A stretch of DNA of 33,520 bases, taken from the NCBI GenBank assembly GCA_002418775.1, contig DIEU01000037.1:1-33520 (forward strand), read 5' to 3'. The notes below the pieces were generated by a model. That model had not been told where the DNA came from, did not search any database, and worked only from the letters and a program-made list of their open reading frames with translations. The stretch is from Firmicutes bacterium UBA5766. GTDB lineage: Bacteria; Bacillota; Desulfotomaculia; Desulfotomaculales; Nap2-2B. The position numbers and the translations under genes are program-made. Numbering within the stretch: position 1 is the stretch's first letter; every line of letters begins with the position of its first letter. Shown piece after piece: positions 1 through 7,940 of this stretch.

Positions 1-84
1 CGCGCCTTTGACCCCTGCATTGCCTGTGCGGTACATGTCCTGGAAATAAAAGGGGATTGTGAGGCAAAGAGATTTATCATTTAA
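1..84 (+). CDS. [NiFe] hydrogenase large subunit, C-terminal fragment
   Basis: Only the last 27 codons are in the window; the gene begins upstream. The peptide holds DPCIACAVH, the C-terminal motif whose two cysteines ligate the Ni-Fe centre of [NiFe]-hydrogenase large subunits. The form CACAVHV/CIACAVHV is closest to group 1 respiratory uptake enzymes (E. coli HyaB and HybC, from memory) rather than to Ech or F420-type enzymes; this group call is inference. After the histidine come 15 residues ending KRFII, the tail that a maturation protease removes after nickel insertion. The gene for such a protease starts 16 bp downstream, so the two are very probably co-transcribed. Confidence 0.88.
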   Translation, partial: RAFDPCIACAVHVLEIKGDCEAKRFII

Positions 85-100
85 GCTAAGGAACTAGAAA

Positions 101-625
101 ATGCCTGAAAACGGAAAAAAGCTCGTTGTAATCGGGATTGGAAATTTTCTGCAGGGCGATGAAGGAGTGGGCGTACACGCTGTAGATGAACTGTCCAAAG
201 AAAATTTAGATCCCAGGGTTGAGATTATAGACGGCGGCGCCGCCGGTTTCGACCTGTTATTCCTTCTGGAGGACGCTGATTTTGCGATTATAATTGATTG
301 TATGGAAGCTCATCTTGAGCCGGGAACTATTTTCCGTTTGACGGCAGAAGAATTATTTTTAAGTGCAAAGACAGATAATATGTATAATAAACTCTCTCTG
401 CACGAAACAAATTTACCGGAAGTATTGTTGGCGGCAAAAGAGCTGAACAAATTGCCGCCAACAATTATTTTTGGAATACAGCCCAAAGAGATAACAATAA
501 ACTGCAGCCTGTCTGCTCCGGTGCAGAAGGTTTTGCCCAAACTAATCAGGGCTGTAAAAAAAGAAATATCTAAAATTGTTAGGTTGTGGTATGCATGCAT
601 GAGTGGGCGCTTGCTGAGGCTGTAA
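101..625 (+). CDS. Hydrogenase maturation protease (HyaD/HybD/HycI family)
   Basis: This is a 174-residue endopeptidase that trims the C-terminal tail of the hydrogenase large subunit once nickel is in place. Family marks are the N-terminal GIGNFLQGDEGVG segment (residues 12-24, with the acidic nickel-sensing residue in GDEG), the strand ending IIIDCMEA (the second metal-sensing Asp, about residue 66) and LHETNLPEVL (the His ligand, about residue 101). Length is slightly above the usual 150-165. The last residues, including WYACMSGRLLRL, are encoded in an overlap with hypA. It sits directly after the large subunit whose tail it would cleave. Family assignment is secure; the exact gene name (hyaD, hybD or hoxM) cannot be decided here. 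Confidence 0.9.
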   Translation: MPENGKKLVVIGIGNFLQGDEGVGVHAVDELSKENLDPRVEIIDGGAAGFDLLFLLEDADFAIIIDCMEAHLEPGTIFRLTAEELFLSAKTDNMYNKLSLHETNLPEVLLAAKELNKLPPTIIFGIQPKEITINCSLSAPVQKVLPKLIRAVKKEISKIVRLWYACMSGRLLRL

Positions 626-1008
626 TTGTAACAGTCCATCAGGAAGCTGAAAAACAAAATATCAAGCAAATTACAAAAGTACAGGTTAGAATTGGAGAAC
701 TGCAGCAGATTGATCTGGATATTTTTAAATTTGCCCTGGAAAACATAAAAGAGATTTATGACGACATGTTTTTGGATGCGGATGTTATTGACCTGGAGGT
801 TGAGTCAAGCGCATTGAAATGCAAGGTGTGCGGGAAAGAATGGGAGTTTCGGGATTTATCGCATTTAAAGGAAGACGAGAATGAGTCAATCCACTTTATT
901 CCTGAAACCGCCCATGTCTTTATGCGTTGCCCCGGATGTGGAACACCTGATTTTGAAATAATCAAAGGCCGGGGTGTCTGGATTCAGTCTATCGAAGGAG
1001 TGCTTTAA
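595..1008 (+). CDS. hypA: Hydrogenase/urease nickel incorporation metallochaperone HypA
   Basis: HypA delivers nickel to the hydrogenase large subunit with HypB. The protein is 137 residues when begun at ATG 595. A GTG at 586 is also open, but HypA needs Met1-His2-Glu3 at its N-terminus, because His2 and the N-terminal amine bind nickel; only the 595 start gives MHEWALAEAV. The zinc site is present as CKVCG (about residues 78-82) and CPGCG (about 107-111). The start lies inside the protease gene, a 31-bp overlap that implies translational coupling. The stop falls 7 bases before the start of the next ATPase gene. Confidence 0.93.
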   Translation: MHEWALAEAVIVTVHQEAEKQNIKQITKVQVRIGELQQIDLDIFKFALENIKEIYDDMFLDADVIDLEVESSALKCKVCGKEWEFRDLSHLKEDENESIHFIPETAHVFMRCPGCGTPDFEIIKGRGVWIQSIEGVL

Positions 1009-1015
1009 CCAGAGT

Positions 1016-1738
1016 ATGGATCCAAGGTTAAGTGTTATCGACAGAAGATTGGAAAAGGTGGAAAATATTATTGCCGTATCGGGAGGGAAGGGCGGTATCG
1101 GTAAAAGTATTGTTGCCGCTGCTTCAGCTCTTGTTCTTGCAGAAAACGGGCGCAGGGTCGGCCTGCTGGATCTTGATTTTTGCGGGCCTTGCGCTCATAT
1201 CATCCTGGGAACGGACAACTTATACCCGGAAGAAGAAAAAGGCATTGTACCTCCAAAGGTAAACGGGATTAGTTTTATGTCGGTTATTTCTTTTACAGCC
1301 GGCTGCCCCTGGGCTTTACGCGGAAGCGAGGTGTCCAATGCTATTACAGAACTGCTGGCCATAACTCAATGGGGCATGCTTGATTACCTGTTCGTGGATA
1401 TGCCGCCCGGTCTGGGAGACCCCGCTCTTGACGCGATCAGGCTGATTAAAAGGATGAAATACCTGCTTGTCGCCACTCCCTCCAAAGTTGCCCTGGATGT
1501 CATGAAAAAAGAGCTCCAGGTGCTTAAGGAACTGGATATGAAAATTATCGGCATACTGGAGAACATGAAAAGAAAGGAAAGCGAACCTTTAAGGAATAAA
1601 TTGGAGGACTTAGAAGTCCCTTTCCTTGGTTCTTTGGATTACGACGCTCATCTTGAAGAAGCCATCGGCAACGTGCCGGAATTGCTCAAAACGGGATTTG
1701 CGCGTCAGTTGCGGGAAGCTGTTGAAAGGTTTATATAG
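1016..1738 (+). CDS. Mrp/MinD-type P-loop ATPase next to hypA, likely hydrogenase maturation (HypB-like role)
   Basis: This 240-residue SIMIBI-class ATPase has a deviant Walker A motif, SGGKGGIGKS (about residues 22-31), a LDLDFCGPCAH switch region and a VDMPPGLGD Walker B/switch II segment. It lacks the CxxC of Fe-S scaffold Mrp/Nbp35 proteins near the C-terminus, where ILENMKRKESEPLRN is found. It is not the GTPase HypB. In Thermococcus the HypA partner is an Mrp/MinD-family ATPase also called HypB, and the position directly after hypA suggests the same role here (inference). ATG 1016 is chosen, about 15 bases after a GGAG. A GTG at 974, inside hypA, would add 14 unconserved residues. Confidence 0.8.
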   Translation: MDPRLSVIDRRLEKVENIIAVSGGKGGIGKSIVAAASALVLAENGRRVGLLDLDFCGPCAHIILGTDNLYPEEEKGIVPPKVNGISFMSVISFTAGCPWALRGSEVSNAITELLAITQWGMLDYLFVDMPPGLGDPALDAIRLIKRMKYLLVATPSKVALDVMKKELQVLKELDMKIIGILENMKRKESEPLRNKLEDLEVPFLGSLDYDAHLEEAIGNVPELLKTGFARQLREAVERFI

Positions 1739-1771
1739 TACTTTACCGCGTATATTTTCGATCCTGACGGG

Positions 1772-1777
1772 TATAAT
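1772..1777 (+). promoter_or_regulatory. Possible -10 box (TATAAT) before the zinc-ribbon gene
   Basis: A perfect TATAAT lies about 40 bases before the GTG start of the small zinc-ribbon gene. I see no good -35 at 16-18 bases upstream, so this is only a candidate. The 77-bp gap after the ATPase gene leaves room for it. Confidence 0.3.
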
Positions 1778-1815
1778 CAAGCCGAAAGGATTGTTTTTTA
1801 CAGGAGGTATTGAAA

Positions 1816-1989
1816 GTGAACTGTCCGGTATGCGGAGGCAGGGCGAGCGGTAAAGTTGGTATAGACCAGTATTACTGCTGGGATTGTTGTGTTGAATACC
1901 GTTTATGCAAGGAAGGCGTCCAGATTTACGAAATATCTGAAGACGGAAGTTTAATGTCTTTTGATAATTTTAACGAGGGTGTTCTTTAA
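1816..1989 (+). CDS. Small zinc-ribbon protein, 57 aa, function unknown
   Basis: This is a 57-codon frame beginning GTG and preceded by CAGGAGGT with about 7-bp spacing. A TTG two codons earlier is in frame but too close to the ribosome binding site. The peptide starts MNCPVCGGRASG and has a second cysteine group, CWDCC, 17 residues on, so it carries a CxxC...CxxC zinc ribbon with an extra Cys and a further Cys at YRLCKEG. The remainder (EISEDGSLMSF) looks like a short beta-hairpin tail. It follows the hydrogenase maturation genes by 77 bp. I do not recognise a named family. A metal-handling or regulatory role is only a guess from position and cysteine content. Confidence 0.7.
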   Translation: MNCPVCGGRASGKVGIDQYYCWDCCVEYRLCKEGVQIYEISEDGSLMSFDNFNEGVL

Positions 1990-2000
1990 ACTTAGCAAAT

Positions 2001-2052
2001 TTTAAAAGGCGCCGGTAAAACTGTCAGGGACATAGCCAGGCAGCCTTTTAAA
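2001..2052. terminator. Inverted repeat between convergent genes, possible weak terminator
   Basis: TTTAAAAGGC at 2001-2010 is perfectly repeated in inverse at 2043-2052 (GCCTTTTAAA), with a 32-base loop. It fills the gap between the zinc-ribbon gene and the convergent penicillin-binding protein gene. The arms carry A- and T-rich ends in both directions, as bidirectional terminators do, but the loop is long and there is no clean T tract. Confidence 0.35.
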
Positions 2053-2060
2053 GAAGCCGG

Positions 2061-4265
2061 TTATTGATCCAATAAAAAAGGCAATTCCTGTTCAAACCCG
2101 GGTTGTACAGACGGGATTTCCAGTCCCGGTCTGTGTTCAGCGCAGACCTTCTCCGGCGCCCGGATCAGGTGGTCAGCAACTTTATCAGCAACTTGATCCG
2201 GAAGTGAATAGGGCAACTTAATCATAATCTTGGCTATTCTGTCCGGACAATATTCACTGGCCAGCAAACCTGTTTGAGCGCATACTTCCACAAGGACATG
2301 TGTGTTGTCAATTTCAGTAGGAACCGTCCCATTGACAAAAAGATCTGTTGTCATATCCTCCGGCGGGGTATTTGGACCGGGTAAAAGACCTGATTTATTA
2401 TCGATAGTAGCTGTTGTTATTCCCGCAGGCTGACGAAAACCAGTTGCGGGTATATTTTTTAAAGCTTCCTGCATAACCTGCTTCCAGATCAGCGCCGGGT
2501 AACGCCCGCCAAATTCCTGGGGCATTGGTTTGGGAGTGTCGTAGCCAATCCAGACTGCTCCGGCGAGGCTGGGTGTGTATCCGACAAACCAGAGATCCTT
2601 GCCCTCGTCGGTTGTTCCAGTTTTTCCAGCCGCCGGCCGGTTTAAACGCGCATTTGCTCCCGTGCCATGATCTATAACATCCTTCAGCATGCTGGTAATT
2701 AAAAAGGCGGTTGTGGGCTTCATGGCCAACTGTGGGTCTGATTTATACTCCTTTAAAACTTTACCTTCCTGGTCTTCTACTTTCAGGATGGCTTCCGGTT
2801 TAATATAAAAACCGCCATTGGCAAATGCGGAGTAAGCGGCGGCCATTTGCAACGGCGTTACCCCTCTGGTCAGCCCGCCAAGGGCCATACTTGCGCCACT
2901 ATTAGGATCTACAGTAATACCCAGGCCCTTGGCAAAATTTATTGCGTTGGTAATTCCGACATGATCGACAAGTGTTTTCACAGCGGGAATGTTTATCGAG
3001 CGTGTAACCGCTGTGCGCATAGTAATCAGGCCAAGGTAAGCGCCGTCATAGTTATGCGGTGTGTATGAGCCGTAGCTTACCGGAATATCGTCGATTACAG
3101 AGGCAGGTCCCATTCCCTTTAACTCTATAGCCGGGGCGTAATCGATAATCGGTTTAAAGGAGGATCCCGGCTGGCGGCGCGCCATTGACGCCCTGTCCAA
3201 CTGCAATTGGTGGGTATGCTCACGGCCGCCGACTAATGCCCTGATGTAGCCGGTTTGAGGATCAACAAACACAGCCGCTCCTTCAGGCTGCAATATATTT
3301 TGCGAATCGCGCCAGGAAGCGGGAAAGTTCTTCGAACTGGCCAGGGCTGTTTCAGCCGCCTGCTGCGCCTGCCTGTCCATGGTTGTATATACCTGCAGCC
3401 CGCCTTTATAAACAGTATCTTCGCCGAAGTCTTCGATCAGCTGTTTGGTTACAAAATCAATGAAGTAGGGGTACGGGTAAAGATTTTTTTTTAATCCTTC
3501 TTCTATGTTCAGAGATTCTTTTTTAGCTTCGTCAGTCTGGTTCCGGGTAATAAAACCGTACTTAAACATGGCGTCCAGGACAACATCGCGCCTGGCAGTT
3601 GCCTTTTCAGGTAATGAATAATAGTTGGGAGATTTTAATAAGCCGGCAAGAAAAGCTGACTGGGAGAGGGTTAATTGATCTGCATTTTTGTCAAAGTACG
3701 TACGTGCTGCGGATTGTATTCCATATGCCCCGTTGCCGAAATAAACTTTGTTTAAATACATTTCCAGGATTTCTCCCTTGGAATAGCGGCGCTCTACCAT
3801 TAAGGAAAGGATTGCTTCCTGGATTTTTCTTTTTACTTTTTTCTCAGGGGTTAAAAATGAAAGTTTGACCAACTGCTGGGTAATTGTACTCGCGCCTTGT
3901 TCCATATTGCCGCCTGTTAAGTCACGCCAGAGGGCGCGCGCAATTCCCCGTAAATCAACTCCATGGTGGCTTTTAAAGCGCACATCTTCGATTGCGATAA
4001 ACGCGTTCTGAGTAGAGGCGGGAATGTCTTTTATCTTGATTATTTCACGGTTTTCCTCACCTATCCTGGCGAATAAATTACCGTCCTGATCATAGTAGGA
4101 ACTTGCCGCGCTGGAGTATAGTTTGTTTTCATCCAATGCGGGCAAATCCATGATACTTGTTGCTAGGAGAAAAAGACCGCCGCTTATCGAAATCAAAAAG
4201 GCTATTAAAACAATAAGAAGGACTAACCGCGCAGGGTTGAGCCGCTTTTTACGTTTCTTCGGCAA
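2061..4265 (-). CDS. Penicillin-binding protein 1A (class A, bifunctional transglycosylase/transpeptidase)
   Basis: A 734-residue cell-wall synthase that polymerises lipid II and cross-links peptidoglycan outside the membrane. Residues 1-12 are basic (PKKRKKRLNPAR) and are followed by one membrane segment (about 13-36). The GT51 transglycosylase domain holds IEDVRF with catalytic Glu93 and GASTITQQLVK. The transpeptidase domain has SSFK with catalytic Ser368, the SxN motif as SRSIN, and KTGTTDEGKD. The C-terminus is a moderate extension without repeats. Start is TTG 4265 with GGAGG seven bases upstream; the first ATG alternatives lie well inside. The gene is divergent from tyrS. Confidence 0.95.
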   Translation of the reverse strand: MPKKRKKRLNPARLVLLIVLIAFLISISGGLFLLATSIMDLPALDENKLYSSAASSYYDQDGNLFARIGEENREIIKIKDIPASTQNAFIAIEDVRFKSHHGVDLRGIARALWRDLTGGNMEQGASTITQQLVKLSFLTPEKKVKRKIQEAILSLMVERRYSKGEILEMYLNKVYFGNGAYGIQSAARTYFDKNADQLTLSQSAFLAGLLKSPNYYSLPEKATARRDVVLDAMFKYGFITRNQTDEAKKESLNIEEGLKKNLYPYPYFIDFVTKQLIEDFGEDTVYKGGLQVYTTMDRQAQQAAETALASSKNFPASWRDSQNILQPEGAAVFVDPQTGYIRALVGGREHTHQLQLDRASMARRQPGSSFKPIIDYAPAIELKGMGPASVIDDIPVSYGSYTPHNYDGAYLGLITMRTAVTRSINIPAVKTLVDHVGITNAINFAKGLGITVDPNSGASMALGGLTRGVTPLQMAAAYSAFANGGFYIKPEAILKVEDQEGKVLKEYKSDPQLAMKPTTAFLITSMLKDVIDHGTGANARLNRPAAGKTGTTDEGKDLWFVGYTPSLAGAVWIGYDTPKPMPQEFGGRYPALIWKQVMQEALKNIPATGFRQPAGITTATIDNKSGLLPGPNTPPEDMTTDLFVNGTVPTEIDNTHVLVEVCAQTGLLASEYCPDRIAKIMIKLPYSLPDQVADKVADHLIRAPEKVCAEHRPGLEIPSVQPGFEQELPFLLDQ

Positions 4266-4290
4266 TTTTAATCCTCCTTTTCTTCAAAAC

Positions 4291-4320
4291 ATTATAACAT
4301 ATTTGTTGTCTTTTGCTTAA
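4291..4320 (-). promoter_or_regulatory. Candidate promoter for the penicillin-binding protein gene
   Basis: Read on the minus strand, a perfect TATAAT (4291-4296) lies about 25 bases before the TTG start. An 18-base spacer separates it from TTAAGC (4315-4320), a poor -35. The -10 and position support a sigma-A promoter. Confidence 0.5.
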
Positions 4321-4378
4321 TGATTAATTTTACAAAATTTTGGCAAGCGATTTAATAATAAGGATGTTTTTAAAAAAC

Positions 4379-4408
4379 TTGACTGGCTTTGTTCATCAAT
4401 AATACAAT
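4379..4408 (+). promoter_or_regulatory. Sigma-A-type promoter for tyrS
   Basis: TTGACT (4379-4384), an 18-base spacer and TACAAT (4403-4408) match the housekeeping consensus at 5 of 6 and 5 of 6 positions. The tyrS start is about 60 bases downstream. The leader is too short for a T-box riboswitch, and I see no GGGTGGNACCGCG-like T-box sequence in the gap. Confidence 0.6.
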
Positions 4409-4468
4409 TAAGCACATATAGATAAATAATAAGACTCAACATGTTTTTTGGAAAGGGGAAGCAAGGTT

Positions 4469-5689
4469 TTGCAAAGCTTCAAAGAACAGATGGAGGTAAT
4501 TAGAAGGGGTACTGCGGAGATTATTCCGGAGGATGATCTGATAAAAAAACTGGAACGCTCAGTTAAAACGGGAAAACCCCTGTGTATAAAATTGGGCTTG
4601 GACCCGACGGCGCCGGATATCCACCTGGGTCATACCGTAGTACTTCAGAAAGTGCGGCAATTTCAAGAACTGGGACATGAGATAAAGATCATCCTTGGTG
4701 ATTTTACGGCGCGGATCGGCGATCCGACAGGAAAATCTGAAACCCGGCCTCAGCTAACCGAGAGTGAAGTAAAAGCAAACTTAAGCACATATGAAAAACA
4801 AATCTTTAAAGTTCTGGATCCTGCCCGGACCAAGCTTTTTTTAAACAGTCAGTGGCTGTCGCCCTTAACCTTCCAGGAGGTAATTGAACTGGCGGCAAAA
4901 TATACAATCGCCAGAATGCTTGAACGGGAAGACTTCAACAGGCGCTTCAAAGAGGGTCTGCCGGTTGGCGTCCACGAGTTTTTTTATCCTCTCATGCAGG
5001 GTTATGACTCTGTAGTCTTAAAAGCCGATATTGAAGTAGGCGGAACAGACCAGAAATTCAACCTTTTAATGGGGAGGACTCTCCAAAAAGAATACGGCAT
5101 GGAACCTCAGGTGGCTCTGATGATGCCTATTCTGGAAGGCCTGGACGGGGTTCAGAAAATGAGCAAGAGCCTGGGCAACTATATCGGAATTGATGAGATA
5201 CCCCGTGAGATGTACGGTAAAACAATGTCAATACCCGACGAATTAATCATGCGTTACTTTGAGTTGGTAACGCCCTTGGGGTTAAAGGAGCTGTCCGAAA
5301 TATCCGCTGATTTCAAGAGCGGTAAACTTCACCCCAGAGACGCCAAGATGAGACTTGCCTATGAAATAGTGTCTTTCTATCATGATGAATATTCTGCAAA
5401 GCAGGCTGAGGAAGAATTTAAAAAAGTATTCCAACAAAAGGAACTCCCTGATCAGATTCCCGTCTACGGGATAAAAGCAGATATTTTGCAGGATGGTTCG
5501 ATTTGGCTGCCAAGGTTAATGGTCCTGCTGGAGATGGCTGCAAGCACTAGCGAGGGGAGGCGGTTGATAACTCAAGGCGCCGTTAAGATAAACGGGATCA
5601 GGATTGAGGAACCGGCTTATTTACTTATTCCGCAGGACAATATGATTGTTCAATGCGGAAAAAGAAAATTTAGCAAACTAAAAGTTTAA
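4469..5689 (+). CDS. tyrS: Tyrosyl-tRNA synthetase (TyrZ-like type)
   Basis: A 406-residue class I aminoacyl-tRNA synthetase that charges tRNA-Tyr. The HIGH signature appears as IHLGH and the second signature as KMSKS (in VQKMSKSLGN). The fold continues with GGTDQKFNLLMGR and a C-terminal S4 RNA-binding domain from about residue 345 (RLITQGAVKING). HLGH plus KMSKS is the pattern of the TyrZ-like branch rather than the B. subtilis TyrS branch with KFGKS-type motifs (family knowledge). Start TTG 4469 follows AAAGGGG by about 10 bases. TTG 4448 and ATG 4490 are in-frame alternatives. Confidence 0.94.
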   Translation: MQSFKEQMEVIRRGTAEIIPEDDLIKKLERSVKTGKPLCIKLGLDPTAPDIHLGHTVVLQKVRQFQELGHEIKIILGDFTARIGDPTGKSETRPQLTESEVKANLSTYEKQIFKVLDPARTKLFLNSQWLSPLTFQEVIELAAKYTIARMLEREDFNRRFKEGLPVGVHEFFYPLMQGYDSVVLKADIEVGGTDQKFNLLMGRTLQKEYGMEPQVALMMPILEGLDGVQKMSKSLGNYIGIDEIPREMYGKTMSIPDELIMRYFELVTPLGLKELSEISADFKSGKLHPRDAKMRLAYEIVSFYHDEYSAKQAEEEFKKVFQQKELPDQIPVYGIKADILQDGSIWLPRLMVLLEMAASTSEGRRLITQGAVKINGIRIEEPAYLLIPQDNMIVQCGKRKFSKLKV

Positions 5690-5752
5690 ATCTATCAGAC
5701 CAGTTAATTTTTAGAAAATGAAATCATATATTACATAGTGAGGTGAAAACCA

Positions 5753-6409
5753 TTGTTTAAAAGGCGACGGCCTTTTCTATTGTTTCTACAGTGGTTATTA
5801 CCCATTATGCTTCTTTTAGTATTTGTTTTCTGGTTTGATCATTTGATGCGCACAACAATACTCAAGATTGCCGAGATAAGGGCAACCCAACTGGCAACAG
5901 AGGCAATCAACCGTACAGTTCAGGAGGAAGTCTGGGATAACAATCTTCAGTATCAGGATTTTGTCCAGGTTCAGAAAGATGATCAGGGGCGGATTGTCTT
6001 TATGCAGGCCAATACTGTAAGGGTTACCAGAATGGCTGCCGACGTTGTCCTGACTGTCAACCGCACACTTGAAAAGTTAAAGGGCCAGACCATTTCTGTC
6101 CCACTGGGACAGATTACGGGTCTGTACGTTTTTTCTTCAATGGGACCAAGAATAAGGGTAACCATAATTCCTGCAGGAACGGTGGAGGTTAATGTTGATG
6201 ATAAATTCGAACCTGCCGGAATAAATCAAACACGCCATAAAATCTGGTTAAATTTTACAACCAGAGTCAAAGTTGTGATCCCGTCCATGTACGCCGAATC
6301 GGGTATCGCGACAAGTGTTCCCCTGGCGGAAAGCATTATCGTCGGTGAGGTTCCCAGCACCTTTGTAAATATTCAAGGCAGCCTGTTCGGCGGCGGAATC
6401 ACCCGGTAA
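5753..6409 (+). CDS. yunB: Sporulation protein YunB
   Basis: A 218-residue protein with a basic N-terminus, one membrane segment (about residues 9-27) and an extracytoplasmic domain. The order of conserved blocks matches B. subtilis YunB as I remember it: KIAEIRATQLATEAINR, then IxxGxxxSxxGPRIRVTIxPxGTV (as QITGLYVFSSMGPRIRVTI), then FEPAGINQTRHKIWL and a VIPxxxxxxxxxxxVPLAESIIVGEVP end. YunB is made in the mother cell under SigE control and is needed for full sporulation, so the gene marks an endospore former. TTG start with GAGGTG about 8 bases upstream. The stop is 2 bases from the stop of the convergent next gene. Confidence 0.88.
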   Translation: MFKRRRPFLLFLQWLLPIMLLLVFVFWFDHLMRTTILKIAEIRATQLATEAINRTVQEEVWDNNLQYQDFVQVQKDDQGRIVFMQANTVRVTRMAADVVLTVNRTLEKLKGQTISVPLGQITGLYVFSSMGPRIRVTIIPAGTVEVNVDDKFEPAGINQTRHKIWLNFTTRVKVVIPSMYAESGIATSVPLAESIIVGEVPSTFVNIQGSLFGGGITR

Positions 6410-6411
6410 GG

Positions 6412-7752
6412 CTATAATATGTTGATTACCAGGCCGGTGATAATCTTGGGATAAAAATAGGTTGATTTTTGAGGCAGTTTTTCACCGTTAAGAGCCACAA
6501 AGGTCATTTCTTCGATAGGTGTAGGGTTCAAGAAAAAAGCAAATTGATAGTTTCCCGCATCTGCCAAGGACAGCAGTTCATCTTCATTCCTGCTGTAATA
6601 AACATGATTTTCATCAGTCCACTTATCTTCTCCGATGGATAATAATTTTTTAAAAATAAAATAATGGAGGAGCGACACGTCCATCTTTTGCCAGACCGGA
6701 GAATGTCCTGCGGGAGCATAAGGCGGCAACGTGATTGCTTCCTTCAGTGTAAGCAGACACAAAGCGCCTTTGCCTGTATAGAGTCCAATTGTGCTTTTGT
6801 GTTGAACCGCTTCTGTTTTTTTATCCTGTTTTGATCCGCATTTAAGAGCGTTCATGAAAAAATTTAAATTTTCATGATCTTCCCCCGGGGGGAAGATTTC
6901 CAGATTAAAATAATCGCCTAAGAGACTGAACATCTTTTCGGCTTCAATATTATTATTCCGGACAAGACGGTGAGTAGGGAGTATAACGAGTCCGGGATCA
7001 TTTAAACTAACCAGACTCATCATTATGTAGTCGTAACTGTGCTCTTCAAGCGGCGCTTTTTCCAGTTTCCTGCGCCAGTCCCGGTAAGCCAAAGCTGTTT
7101 CATAACGGTGATGGCCATCAGCAATGAAAATGCGCTGCTCAGCCATAAAGTGTTGAACATTGGAGATGACGCTGTTGTCAGTTATTATCCAAACACTGTG
7201 ATGATGTTTATCTTCATCTGTAAAGTTAATATCCGGATCTCGCTGCATCTGTGCAGAAACTGCTTTTTCTACAGTTCCGTCCGGGTCGACATATAGACCG
7301 AAAATAGGGCTGAAATTAGCCTGGCAGGCCTGCATTAACGATAGCCGATCAGCCTTATGCTTCGGTATTGTTTCTTCGTGCGGGATAACTATGCCTTTTT
7401 CATATTCTTCTAATTTAACACTGCAGATAAAACTGCTGCGGGTTTTTTCGAAGCCTTCATGGATAAATTTTTCCTGGCAGAGATATATGGCGGGCGAACT
7501 TTCCTGCTTTAAAATTCCTTCTTTAAGCCATCTGGAAAATACCGCGGCTGCGCGAGTATGCCGGTTATCAGCCTCTGTATCAGAAGGATAGGATTTTCCA
7601 TATTCAAGGCGGATAATATTATTAGGATGCAGTTGATAGAAATATTCCTGTTTCTCTTCGTTGATAACATCGTAGGGCGGTGTTATCAGGAGGTTCATTG
7701 CTCCCGCACCCGGGCTATAACGAATTCCTTTAAAGGGTATTACAGTTGCCAT
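6412..7752 (-). CDS. DUF1015 family protein
   Basis: A 446-residue cytoplasmic protein. The start ATVIPFKGIRY, the segment TPPYDVINEEKQ, NIIRLEYGK and above all FIADGHHRYETALAYR are hallmarks of the DUF1015 family, common in anaerobes. The family is uncharacterised to my knowledge; the HHRYE motif resembles a catalytic or ligand site, but I do not assign an activity. The ATG has GGAGGT five bases upstream. A TATACT on the minus strand (7791-7796) is a possible -10. It ends facing yunB with only two bases between the stops, so the two transcripts probably overlap at their 3' ends. Confidence 0.85.
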   Translation of the reverse strand: MATVIPFKGIRYSPGAGAMNLLITPPYDVINEEKQEYFYQLHPNNIIRLEYGKSYPSDTEADNRHTRAAAVFSRWLKEGILKQESSPAIYLCQEKFIHEGFEKTRSSFICSVKLEEYEKGIVIPHEETIPKHKADRLSLMQACQANFSPIFGLYVDPDGTVEKAVSAQMQRDPDINFTDEDKHHHSVWIITDNSVISNVQHFMAEQRIFIADGHHRYETALAYRDWRRKLEKAPLEEHSYDYIMMSLVSLNDPGLVILPTHRLVRNNNIEAEKMFSLLGDYFNLEIFPPGEDHENLNFFMNALKCGSKQDKKTEAVQHKSTIGLYTGKGALCLLTLKEAITLPPYAPAGHSPVWQKMDVSLLHYFIFKKLLSIGEDKWTDENHVYYSRNEDELLSLADAGNYQFAFFLNPTPIEEMTFVALNGEKLPQKSTYFYPKIITGLVINIL

Positions 7753-7895
7753 GAAATACCTCCGGGGAATTAATGCTTACATGACATTTTAGTATAACTA
7801 ACCAGCTAAGTCCAGTGTTTTGGAGCAAAAAGAAAAGGAAAACATTGTCTTTTTCTCCAGTTCTAATAACCATCGGACGTTTCGAAAGCAAGGTG

Positions 7896-7924
7896 TTGAC
7901 ATAAAGGGCGATTTCTGATAAACT
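7896..7924 (+). promoter_or_regulatory. Promoter of the pyr operon
   Basis: A perfect TTGACA (7896-7901), a 17-base spacer and TAAACT (7919-7924). Transcription would begin near 7931, just upstream of the PyrR-binding hairpin, as expected for an attenuated pyr leader. Confidence 0.65.
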
Positions 7925-7940
7925 TTTTAAAACTTATAAT

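Noticed and set aside
974..1015. GTG 974 start for the Mrp-type ATPase
   Set aside because: It lies inside hypA, would add an unconserved 14-residue leader, and ATG 1016 gives the expected N-terminus.
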